A stretch of DNA of 64,000 nucleotides from Capillidium heterosporum (Eukaryota; Entomophthoromycota; Entomophthoromycetes; Entomophthorales; Capillidiaceae), in the NCBI GenBank assembly GCA_016630905.1, contig WBMQ01000004.1, forward strand, positions 682,001 to 746,000, read 5' to 3'. Below are positions 46,960-57,245 of the stretch, one piece after another. A program made the translations under genes and the position numbers. The notes beneath the pieces are model-generated. The model did no database searches, was not told the origin of the DNA, and was given only the letters and a program-made list of their open reading frames with translations. Within the stretch, counting starts at the first letter, position 1, and each line of letters begins with the position of its first letter.

Positions 46960-48360
46960 TTACTCCTGAGGAAGACCAACAGAGTTTACAATAGCACCAC
47001 TCAACATGAAGAGGTCGATATTGGCACTGTCAGTTCTAGTGACGGGCTTGGCCTGAGCGTTCTTGACGGTGATGCCTTTGCTGACGCTCACCAAATTGAT
47101 GTTGGCCTTAGCGTTGAATACCAAACCATTAGCAGTCAAGTTCTTGATCTGACCTTCGACCAGACCGGAGCCTACTCCACCAAAGGTCTGGATTTTACCA
47201 TTGACAGCCAGTACGTCCAATTTGGTGTTCCTGAACAAGATACCAATAGAACCGTCGCCGTGGGTGATGACATCCTTGAAAAGTGCAGCTCCAATACCGT
47301 TGTTTAAGGAGTTGAATCCACGACCACCAGGGCCAAAGGTTTCAATGGTGTCCTGTACATCCAACAAGCCCATGGTGCCAAAGTTGACGAAACCGATGGC
47401 ACTGGTACCGTAGGTCAAAGTCTTTCCAGTGATGATCCATGATTTGACGGTACCCCAGTTGTCGTTACCCATATCGTTGACACCGTAGCTGGTGGCCAAG
47501 TTGGTGACTACATGGTTGGCTTCGGTGTCGTAGCCGACGAAAGTTCCACCAGTAATCAGGTCGGCGGTACCGACGGGGATCTTGGAGTCGAAGTAGGTGG
47601 TGTCAACGTAAATGAGGTTAGATTTGACTTTGCCGAAGACGAAGACACCACAGCCTAAGATGGGTTTGGTCTTGGTACCGGCATTGACGTTGTAGATGTT
47701 AGTGGTGAGCAAACCGTCGTTGTTCTGGTTCCAAACGGTCAAAGCACCTTGCAAGACGTAGACGTTGTAAGAGTAGGGGCGTTCGGTGTAGGGAGAGAGA
47801 TCGGCCTCTTTGATGTTGACGTTGTCAACCCAGACATCACCGGCTTTGACACTGCCTTTGCCTAAGATTTGGATACTTCCGACGGTTTCCAAGTTGGAGA
47901 GGTGGATCTTGGAGAGATCGGCAACTTCGTAAGAATTGTAGATGGCACGCTTCTTGGAACTTACTGAAATCTTCAAGTTGCTTATGTAGTTATCCCTGCT
48001 GACCTCGATACCGTCGATATCGGCCTTGAACGAGAGTTTGATGTTCTTGTTGGCACCTTGCAATACGATGCTGCTAGGTAACTTCAAGGGGTTGGAAAGG
48101 TTGATGTTGGAGGCGATGGTGATGTAGGTAAGGGTAGAGTTGGATGAAGATGCAGCGGACTTGGACGCCACAGGCTGGAGAGCAGCCAACAATTCGGCCT
48201 CAGTACTAACTGTGGTACCAGTATCGGCACCTGCAACCTTGGGGAGAGGTCTAATTGGGTTTTCAGGCTTGCTGGCTGATGCGTTCTGAGGCAAGGCAGC
48301 GACTGAAGATAAAAGTACCAAAGAGAGTACGTTGATGCAGGTAAAAGTGTAGAACTTCAT
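46960..48360 (-). CDS. secreted beta-helix-like protein, copy 1
   Basis: Intronless 466-aa protein with a hydrophobic signal peptide of about 22 residues (cleavage near VAALP). A Ser/Ala/Pro-rich linker with AELLAALQPV leads into an all-beta repetitive body. Blocks such as IVLQGANKNIKL, GTADLITGGTFVGYDTEA, YGVNDMGNDNWGTV, AIGFVNFGTMGLLDVQD, IETFGPGGRGFNSL, ITHGDGSIGILFRN and IQTFGGVGSGLVEG recur about every 20-25 residues, the pattern of a right-handed parallel beta-helix. From memory, the TADLITGG/YGVNDM/NWG/IETFG blocks resemble an uncharacterised bacterial protein family; this needs a search. Several NxS/T sites suit secretion. Codon use is strongly C-ending, as in BiP. The protein is identical to copy 2. 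Confidence 0.85.
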   Translation of the reverse strand: MKFYTFTCINVLSLVLLSSVAALPQNASASKPENPIRPLPKVAGADTGTTVSTEAELLAALQPVASKSAASSSNSTLTYITIASNINLSNPLKLPSSIVLQGANKNIKLSFKADIDGIEVSRDNYISNLKISVSSKKRAIYNSYEVADLSKIHLSNLETVGSIQILGKGSVKAGDVWVDNVNIKEADLSPYTERPYSYNVYVLQGALTVWNQNNDGLLTTNIYNVNAGTKTKPILGCGVFVFGKVKSNLIYVDTTYFDSKIPVGTADLITGGTFVGYDTEANHVVTNLATSYGVNDMGNDNWGTVKSWIITGKTLTYGTSAIGFVNFGTMGLLDVQDTIETFGPGGRGFNSLNNGIGAALFKDVITHGDGSIGILFRNTKLDVLAVNGKIQTFGGVGSGLVEGQIKNLTANGLVFNAKANINLVSVSKGITVKNAQAKPVTRTDSANIDLFMLSGAIVNSVGLPQE

Positions 48361-48424
48361 TGGATTGGAATGCTTGTTGGTATAGGAGTTGTTTTTATAA
48401 TGAGATGAAGTCCAGTTCCCGTTG

Positions 48425-48432
48425 TTTATATA
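48425..48432 (-). promoter_or_regulatory. TATA box of 466-aa gene copy 1
   Basis: TATATAAA on the minus strand, 65 bp before the start codon, mirrored exactly at 50180-50187. Confidence 0.5.
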
Positions 48433-48536
48433 CCATTTCGACGCTTACAAGGACTATAAGTGTCCAAATATTAATACAGCTGAAAGGTATTAGAAACAAT
48501 CTTGTTTTAGATATACAGGCTAAACTTTTGCTAATT

Positions 48537-50075
48537 AATACATATTCTTGATGGATTGCTTTCTTTGCTTTTGAAGCTAAAGAATTCTGAAAGCTAATGT
48601 AGGCTCTAGAAGTCGTAGATAATATATCCTACAGCCTGATTATTGAGTTACAAATTTTTTAGAGAAAGTATGTATGTTGAAAAGTTATAACCGTTTAAAT
48701 ATAGATGGATGTTAGGTTAAAAATTATAACATATTAAATATACTTTACAAATTATATGTTCAACTTCAATAAAAACTAATGATGTTAGTTACAGATAATT
48801 CAGTATGCATCTGCAGTTTCGCTAATATATTAAAACACATATGGTATAAAGTGGTCTATGATCTACGTTTTTGGCATTGTAATAAAGGATAATCTTATGA
48901 AATAAGACGAATGTAAATATATTGAATGGTAAGGAAACATAAATTAGGATCGAAAGGGAGTAATTAGAACTTGGAAATAAGGGGTCTATTGGCTTTTTGA
49001 TGTTTATACGATATGATTGAAGTATCGTTCTTTATATCTAAATGTTCTAGAGCCTGAATTGGGCTTATTATCGGTAGAATCGAATAGCTCAAATTTAGAA
49101 TGCAAAGCTACAAGACTCTATTCTGAATGAGAAACTCTCTTATAATATACTTTGGCAACTATAAAGATAAGTTCTATAAGTTTAAAATTGTATATTGTGT
49201 TTCTTAATTCTTGAACCTACATAGTCAGTTCATAAATATTTTGTATAGCTATCTTATTTATAAGGGAAGTAGCTAACTAATATACTATGTGCTTTGAAGA
49301 TATCGCAGATTTACAGAATATTTAGTAGCTAGGTGATCAATATACATTAGTCCTAATAAAAATAGGGCTTGTCTACCTATATATTTTAAGTCTTCAATAA
49401 AGCACTTGTATACGATGCCAAATCAACTATTTTATTTGTACTAATTATGTCGATATTAAGGCTCTATTAAACTAGCTTTATATCATTATATTTTGAAAAG
49501 ATATGGGCTGTTGTGGTAAGACAAGCTGTAAATCAGCATCTAGAATACTCAATGTGAAGGTATTATCTTTATAATACTAGTTGCTGGTAAAAATTTTCAA
49601 AGGAATAGCGCCCCCAGGATGAAGCTTACTATCATTAAAGCCTCGTGGCATTTGTAAATAACCTATAGTTTGGCTTACTTTCAAACGGTACATCTATGGC
49701 CTTCAGGACTTGCATTATTAGCAACAGTATATTTAAGGGGGAATATTTGTCGTTTCATATATTGTATTCATTTCAGTAGACCACTTGTAGTAACTACAAT
49801 ATAAACTATATTGCAGCTAGAGTTATTTTTGAGAATATACACAATATTTGTAAGAAAGTACCTTTATTATGATATGATTTTAACCTAGCTCTTTGCTATA
49901 CTCAAAGCCCTACTATAGTGTGGACGTGTACCTTTGGTGGGAAATTTATAACACAGGCCCAGATTTACAGAGTATATCGACTGAACTTAGTCGGATTTAC
50001 CTTGTTTCATGAATTCGGAAAGTTAAGGTGGAGCTATTTTCAAAGAAAAAGACGAATTCGTCGATAAACCCATCA
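48537..50075. other. spacer between inverted arms
   Basis: 1539 bp of unique, AT-rich DNA between the head-to-head copies. No gene or motif recognised. With the two arms it forms a large imperfect palindrome. Confidence 0.6.
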
Positions 50076-50179
50076 AATTAGCAAAAGTTTAGCCTGTATA
50101 TCTAAAACAAGATTGTTTCTAATACCTTTCAGCTGTATTAATATTTGGACACTTATAGTCCTTGTAAGCGTCGAAATGG

Positions 50180-50187
50180 TATATAAA
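50180..50187 (+). promoter_or_regulatory. TATA box of 466-aa gene copy 2
   Basis: TATATAAA 65 bp before the start codon; a second AT-rich element (TTATAAAA) lies closer, about 33 bp before the start. Confidence 0.5.
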
Positions 50188-50251
50188 CAACGGGAACTGG
50201 ACTTCATCTCATTATAAAAACAACTCCTATACCAACAAGCATTCCAATCCA

Positions 50252-51652
50252 ATGAAGTTCTACACTTTTACCTGCATCAACGTACTCTCTTTGGTACTTT
50301 TATCTTCAGTCGCTGCCTTGCCTCAGAACGCATCAGCCAGCAAGCCTGAAAACCCAATTAGACCTCTCCCCAAGGTTGCAGGTGCCGATACTGGTACCAC
50401 AGTTAGTACTGAGGCCGAATTGTTGGCTGCTCTCCAGCCTGTGGCGTCCAAGTCCGCTGCATCTTCATCCAACTCTACCCTTACCTACATCACCATCGCC
50501 TCCAACATCAACCTTTCCAACCCCTTGAAGTTACCTAGCAGCATCGTATTGCAAGGTGCCAACAAGAACATCAAACTCTCGTTCAAGGCCGATATCGACG
50601 GTATCGAGGTCAGCAGGGATAACTACATAAGCAACTTGAAGATTTCAGTAAGTTCCAAGAAGCGTGCCATCTACAATTCTTACGAAGTTGCCGATCTCTC
50701 CAAGATCCACCTCTCCAACTTGGAAACCGTCGGAAGTATCCAAATCTTAGGCAAAGGCAGTGTCAAAGCCGGTGATGTCTGGGTTGACAACGTCAACATC
50801 AAAGAGGCCGATCTCTCTCCCTACACCGAACGCCCCTACTCTTACAACGTCTACGTCTTGCAAGGTGCTTTGACCGTTTGGAACCAGAACAACGACGGTT
50901 TGCTCACCACTAACATCTACAACGTCAATGCCGGTACCAAGACCAAACCCATCTTAGGCTGTGGTGTCTTCGTCTTCGGCAAAGTCAAATCTAACCTCAT
51001 TTACGTTGACACCACCTACTTCGACTCCAAGATCCCCGTCGGTACCGCCGACCTGATTACTGGTGGAACTTTCGTCGGCTACGACACCGAAGCCAACCAT
51101 GTAGTCACCAACTTGGCCACCAGCTACGGTGTCAACGATATGGGTAACGACAACTGGGGTACCGTCAAATCATGGATCATCACTGGAAAGACTTTGACCT
51201 ACGGTACCAGTGCCATCGGTTTCGTCAACTTTGGCACCATGGGCTTGTTGGATGTACAGGACACCATTGAAACCTTTGGCCCTGGTGGTCGTGGATTCAA
51301 CTCCTTAAACAACGGTATTGGAGCTGCACTTTTCAAGGATGTCATCACCCACGGCGACGGTTCTATTGGTATCTTGTTCAGGAACACCAAATTGGACGTA
51401 CTGGCTGTCAATGGTAAAATCCAGACCTTTGGTGGAGTAGGCTCCGGTCTGGTCGAAGGTCAGATCAAGAACTTGACTGCTAATGGTTTGGTATTCAACG
51501 CTAAGGCCAACATCAATTTGGTGAGCGTCAGCAAAGGCATCACCGTCAAGAACGCTCAGGCCAAGCCCGTCACTAGAACTGACAGTGCCAATATCGACCT
51601 CTTCATGTTGAGTGGTGCTATTGTAAACTCTGTTGGTCTTCCTCAGGAGTAA
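50252..51652 (+). CDS. secreted beta-helix-like protein, copy 2
   Basis: The 466-aa product is identical, residue for residue, to that of 46960-48360, with the same signal peptide and beta-helix-like blocks. The two genes are transcribed away from each other with 1891 bp between start codons. Identity that includes the third codon positions I checked means a very recent duplication or continuing gene conversion. The C-terminal flank differs only by a 23-bp insertion in the probable 3' UTR. Function unknown; secretion is well supported. Confidence 0.85.
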   Translation: MKFYTFTCINVLSLVLLSSVAALPQNASASKPENPIRPLPKVAGADTGTTVSTEAELLAALQPVASKSAASSSNSTLTYITIASNINLSNPLKLPSSIVLQGANKNIKLSFKADIDGIEVSRDNYISNLKISVSSKKRAIYNSYEVADLSKIHLSNLETVGSIQILGKGSVKAGDVWVDNVNIKEADLSPYTERPYSYNVYVLQGALTVWNQNNDGLLTTNIYNVNAGTKTKPILGCGVFVFGKVKSNLIYVDTTYFDSKIPVGTADLITGGTFVGYDTEANHVVTNLATSYGVNDMGNDNWGTVKSWIITGKTLTYGTSAIGFVNFGTMGLLDVQDTIETFGPGGRGFNSLNNGIGAALFKDVITHGDGSIGILFRNTKLDVLAVNGKIQTFGGVGSGLVEGQIKNLTANGLVFNAKANINLVSVSKGITVKNAQAKPVTRTDSANIDLFMLSGAIVNSVGLPQE

Positions 51653-51881
51653 GCCTATGCTACTTGGCAATTATTTTATGCATATTAAACATTTTTATTT
51701 TTACTTTTTCGTATATTTTTATTTTATGGTATTGATGGACATCATAGCTATAGTTTATTATATCCCTCCACCTTTAATATGTGGCTTCATTTTTAAGCGG
51801 TATACGGCAAGGTCTCTAATGAACCCTATTCTTTACCAAATATATAGACATGTATAACATATAGCTGTAATAATTATGGTA

Positions 51882-53697
51882 AATATAATTATCGAAACAC
51901 TACCTACTTGAAATCAATAACATTAGATATTTATTAAGATGTTTTAGCATTGAACAAGCTTTAAAATATAAATTATTTCAAAATAAAGAACGACACATTC
52001 ATTAAACCTTGTTTAGCAGCATTTTTTAATTCTTGTTAGAATAGATAAGAGCTTTATCTGAGCTAAAGCACCTACTCAATTAAGTATAAATAGTCAATAA
52101 TTAAATCTTAATATACAGGTGAAAGTGATCGTAGCATCTTTGAAGAAAGCTGTCCTTATAGTAACTGGGACTTTAAAGTTTATATAAAATTAAGTACATA
52201 CAAGGACAAGCTTTTGACTTATCGATGTACCTTCAATTGATAATCTTGTAGATTTGAATTGGGCTCTGATCGGAACTTTTGGCTTAAGCCAAATTGATCA
52301 TTATCAGCTCTTTATCATTCAACCCGATGAACATTTCCTTATCCCAAATTTTAATCGTCAACTGTTTTCATAGGTTCTTTGCCATCTAGCTATTTGGTAT
52401 ATTCCTCTAAATGGAATAGATCCGCTTTTAAAAGTGTAATTGATATAACTCTGCAAAAATGGATATATATCTCATCAAGCAGTTTCAAGTTGTCTAAATG
52501 TATTCTTTGTCTTTTATATTAAAGGAATACTATCCCATGTTAAATTTTTGAGCTAGACTATGGAGTAATTTTAAAATTTCTATTTTAGATTCAAAAGGTC
52601 CACACTACCAAAAAATAATACTTCTTTTGCTAATAGAGCGCTTTATTTCAACACGGATGAGTACCCATTTTAGATGGGGTGTATATCCCAAGTTACAATG
52701 TGATCTAACTCGGCACTGAAGTTTTGGAGATTGGATAAACTCTAAATTTAAGCACATATGAACTATGATATGTATTGCAGTATGTTGGCTTTTCTTTAGT
52801 CCAGCAATTAAGAAGCTCATACTGAAATATAAAAATTTAGAATAGTATTTAGATGTACTATAGGTACAATGGCAGGCTGCTTATCAGCCAAGGAAAGCAA
52901 TTTTCGGAGGGTTACAAGGTAAAGTTTGTAGCATAATATAAATTCCATACTAATTGGATTAGTAGTATATGAAAACAATATATTCTTTTGGAGATATCTC
53001 CATCTATGTGTTAACTCCATTATATTTACAGCTGAAAATTCCTTTATAAAGGTATGTTCCTATATATTTTTTCACAAGTAAAAGCGTAGCTTTATACATA
53101 GTAACAAAATAGATAAAGAATCTTAAAAACCCAGTTCAGGTAAAGCATGGAGTACCTTCTCTTTGTCCATGGTGATAATACGATTCCAATACTACACCGA
53201 ATACCTACCAAATAAATGAAGTTGCTTACCAAGCAGGTTGGGACCCAACCTGTATGGATCTGGTCTATTTCAACCCTTCGGCAAAGAAATAAATTAGTAC
53301 AGATTGGAAAAGTTCATTTGCATACACTACTCCACCCCTACCGGATTAGAGTCACATTCCCGTGGTAATATATGAATTTTAAGGAATGAACTAATTAAAC
53401 CGAGTGTCCTGGGACGTATAAGCTATCTTGACCTCCTATTTGAAGGACGAAATCCATTTTGCCTCAACCCCTAAAGCTACAGCTGCTAAAGTTTCTCCGC
53501 CATACTATAAAAAAGGAAGAAAGAGTTGATGTTTGAAGTGTCTAGATACAATTTGATATATACTTTACAAAGCCGACAAGTTAAACTTGGCTTCTGAATC
53601 CTTATTAACGTATTAAGAATTATTTTAATCCCTTGATTCAACAGTCAGCTGAGGATAGAAGGAATCAAGACTTGAAAGACAATTTACAAAATTCGCG
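51882..53697. other. intergenic region, nothing recognised
   Basis: About 1.8 kb of AT-rich DNA between the right arm and the monooxygenase promoter. Nothing recognised. Confidence 0.5.
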
Positions 53698-53705
53698 TAT
53701 ATAAG
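53698..53705 (+). promoter_or_regulatory. TATA box of the monooxygenase gene
   Basis: TATATAAG 64 bp before the start codon, the same spacing as for the HSF-type and 466-aa genes. A normal promoter argues that the gene was active until recently. Confidence 0.5.
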
Positions 53706-53768
53706 GCTGCCCATCTTTCTTTCCAGCTTTACACAAAAAACTCCAATTTCCAATAAGAGAGAAATATC

Positions 53769-55757
53769 ATGGTCGTGCCAGAGAAGAATCAACCCAAGAC
53801 CGACTTCGTGAAAGTTATCGATATACCCAACCAGGCACTGAACACAAATATGCCTTTGGATCCACTGAAAGGTCCAGCTTATGAGTTTGCCCCCAACAAA
53901 GTCCCTACTGACCTGAAGATCAGTAAAGAATCGGAGACCGACGTTCTGGTAGTGGGTGCTGGTCCAGTTGGACTACTGCTTTCCATCCAATTGGCCCGTT
54001 CTGGAATGCTAGGGAAGTTTAGATTGTTAGGTAAAATATCGACAAGCACTGCTAAAAACTAACATTTGTTTACTTTAGATAACCGACCAGAGATAAATCA
54101 TTATGCGAGAGCTATTCTTTTTCACTGCCCGTACGATAGAGATATTGGATCAAGTAGGGATACATGCCTACATGAAGGAGAGCTCTTATTACGAGAAGGC
54201 CGATGAGTTGGGCTACTCCAGCTATTTGAAGGGTGCTATGAAGTACAACATGCCGCTACCTCTACCTAAGAACTGTTCCATCAATCATCAAGTCGGTATC
54301 TACCAGAGTGAATTGGAGAAGATCATGGTCAAGTGCCTGAAGAATGAATTTAACTTTGAAGTGCAGCGCAACTCCGAATTTATAAGCTTGGAGTATGATG
54401 AAAGTACTGGTTTAGTCAAATCGGTCTTGTTTAGGGATGTTCAAAGTGATGAGATCGAAAGGGTCAAATGTAAATATTTGGTTGGAACCGATGGTGGGAA
54501 GAGTCAAATCCGTAAGCAGGCCGGTTTTGATTTCCAAGGCTACAGCTTCGATGGAAGTCTGCTTCTGTTGGATATTGACCTAGATCTCGAACAGTCCATA
54601 GTGCCGAAGGACCTAAAGATTGTCAAGTAAGCAGCTTTACCTTTTCAATATTCACTAAACCTTTTGCACTAGTGCATTCTGGCAAGATAAGTATAGTTTG
54701 GTTTGGGTGAAGCCAGAGCACACCACCCGATTCGTAATGTACTATCCAGGTCGTGACGAAGCTAACGAGCTGACTCAAGAGGGCTACGTCGATGTCATCA
54801 ACGAAATTATCCACCCCTATCACATCCACGTCAAGAAGTTTAAGCGCTACAATCTTACCAATGCCCACGAGCGTATAGTAAGTCAGCTGTACAAAGGCAA
54901 TGTATTTTTAGCTGGAGATGCGGCCCACGTCCATTCGCCAGCCGGTGGTATGGGTGTGAACTTGGGGCTACAGGATGCCTACTAACTTGGGTTGGAAGTT
55001 GGCCTTGATGAATTCCGGTTATGTTGATGTAGATAAAGTCGCTTTTAGCTACCATACCGAACGTAGGGAGGAAGCTAAGCGAGTTTTGGAGTACTCGGGT
55101 AAGATTCTGAGGACCAACATGTCTCCGAACAACTTCTTGAACATGGCGGATATCCGGGAGAAAGCTTCTAACAAGGGGTTCGGTACTGAAGAAGACAAGC
55201 AAACTATGAGTGAAAATATCGCTATGACCGAATATGTATACCCTTCCAATTCCTTGTTAGTTACCAATATGAAAGCTAAGGATGGGATATTGCTATCATA
55301 GGCAAACGGTTCCCTCACCTCTATCTCTATGACCCTAGGAAGGACACTCAAGTTTCCATCTTTTCACAGCTGGCTGGGTCCAAGCTGCTTCGATATCTTC
55401 TTATACCATCCGTCACCCGCTATCTCCGACCAACCAAGCTCAACTATTCAATCCAACTATCAAAAATTAGATAAAGTAAAGGAAAATTTAAGTAGAAGCG
55501 GAATTACCTTGAAATGGAGCTTCATAACTAGTTTAGAATCGAGAGTCGGGGGCGATAAGGGTGCTGCTTCTACTGACGGATTTGTAGATGTCGATCGAAC
55601 GCTCTTCAAAGCTTTCGGTCTGGATCAAGCCAGCCACGGTCAGCTCTTCATTATCCGACCTGATGGCCACCTCGCTCTATCCCAAACTTTAATTTTCGAT
55701 GAAGAGGTCGATGTCGAACCCTATGTCCTTAACTACTTCAATGAGTTCCTTGTTTAA
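53769..55757 (+). CDS. FAD-dependent aromatic monooxygenase (phenol hydroxylase family), frame disrupted
   Basis: Three exons (53769-54030, 54079-54626, 54673-55757) encode about 630 aa after allowing for frame breaks. Class A flavin monooxygenase motifs are present: the Rossmann VLVVGAGPVGLLLS at about 59-72, YLVGTDGGKSQIRK with the DG motif, and [31 protein letters not shown]. A thioredoxin-like C-terminal domain ending in RPDGHLAL is typical of phenol 2-monooxygenases. The enzyme would hydroxylate a phenolic substrate with NADPH and O2. Four single-base breaks interrupt the frame: an extra T in the run at 54118-54122, an extra T near 54984 giving TAA, a missing base near 55283, and an extra C near 55391. 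No other stops or damage to motifs are seen. It is either a very young pseudogene or a poor consensus stretch. Confidence 0.8.
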
Positions 55758-57245
55758 TTCTGTTATTTTATATCACTGCCAATGTTGCATATCTACTTCC
55801 ACCACCTTTCCCTCAACGTTTGATTTTCTTATTGAGAAAATAGTTAGTATATTATTGTTTATTAAAATTATACCTGTGTTAGTTCTGTTAATTGATTTCA
55901 ATACACTAATTACTGGTTAAGAAGCTGGATAGCTGTCAAAGTTTTTCGTAGATGCAATAGTTTAAGCTTTATAAACTTTTGATAAATTTGTATCGTATAG
56001 CAACAAAGTACTTTACAGGCACTTCAAAAATCACTAAACCATCACACTATGATCGTTAGGCGGAGGCCTGATAAACATCAGTTGTTTCTGGTAATTATTC
56101 AAAAATATCCCCTCCTATAAACCAGGAGTTGGAAGGACTTTCAAAGTATAGGGTATTTTCCCGACAAGTAAGCTTAGCTGAATATGGGCCTAATATAAAG
56201 TCGATCTATAAAGAATCTCCTCAACTTCAGGATACCATTCAATCCTAAAACACCAATTTTGCCCTGATATAGTGGCTTTAGAAGATACTTCCTTTTCCAA
56301 TTTCCCCTAAAGTGTAAGAGTGGAGACTGTCGTTCTAAGCAGTCTGGCCTCAGCTTAAGTTACTATCTAAAACCAAGTTGGAAATCGACGACAGGCTCAA
56401 GCTTTGAATGTATGAATCGGGATCAAGCGGCTTGTATGGAGACAACTAATTTTACATTCGAAATACAATATGTGGTACAAGAATTCTTCATCTATTTCAT
56501 AAAGAACATTAGCTAAAAATAAACTGTGTCGCCAAGTTGAAAGCTTATCCACTTTTTTTTTGGAAATTAAAGAGGTACCGGTATGTTGTAATCCAAGCTG
56601 TGTGTTTAAGACCTTTGCCTTCAAGCCATTGTGCAACCGATCTCAGACCCTGATCCAAGCCAAACAGATTAAAGAAAAGCTAAACAAAATTACAGGTTGA
56701 GACAGGCTAAATGAATATTCTCATTAATCCATATAAAAAGGGTTATGGACTAATGGAATGCTCCAAAGCCGAAGTTTAAGGGCCTCCAATTCGTCGTCGT
56801 GTGTACAAATCCCAAATCGGTCACTTTCGAACAGCCGTGTGCACCTAATTTTAGCTACAACTCAAAATATGAAATCTAGATGTAGCTATAAAAGGAGAAG
56901 GCCCCGTCCCAATCCATTATCACCAATCAGATGTGGCAAAGCTGATATTTTACTTCACGCTTCCGAATCCTGAAATTTTAATTCAAAAGGAAAGTAATTG
57001 GGATGAACACTGTAGAAACAAATTATGGAGTAGTAAAGTGGGGGTGGGTGCTCAGGTTTTTAGCAACCACTTTCATCAACCCGAGGTTACTACACAAAGA
57101 AACTTACCTTTGTTTTGTAAACAAGGAGCACATCCACTTTCAACCTATTTTCATTGTACGAGGCTGCCTCATCTACCTTTAAAGTTCCAACAAACGTATA
57201 GAGCTCACCACAGTTTAGACTTTCCAACTTTTATCTTATTTCGGT
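55758..57245. other. intergenic region, nothing recognised
   Basis: About 1.5 kb before the kinase start. Open frames at 56758-56973 and 56933-57328 overlap the kinase leader but have no motif; the second runs through the first kinase intron in another frame. Confidence 0.5.

Larger units (their letters stand above)
46754..48536 (-). repeat. 1.8-kb inverted duplication, left arm
   Basis: 1783 bp matching the reverse complement of 50076-51881. The stretches I compared base by base (promoter, parts of the coding region, 3' flank) are identical except for a 23-bp block present only in the right arm, just after the stop codon. The arm holds the whole 466-aa gene with 176 bp of upstream and 206 bp of downstream DNA. 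Identity stops abruptly at both ends with no obvious terminal repeats or target-site duplication. Confidence 0.93.
50076..51881 (+). repeat. 1.8-kb inverted duplication, right arm
   Basis: 1806 bp, reverse complement of 46754-48536 plus a 23-bp insertion near 51692-51725 in a T-rich stretch (the extra block contains TTTTTCGTATA and looks like a partial local duplication). Confidence 0.93.
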
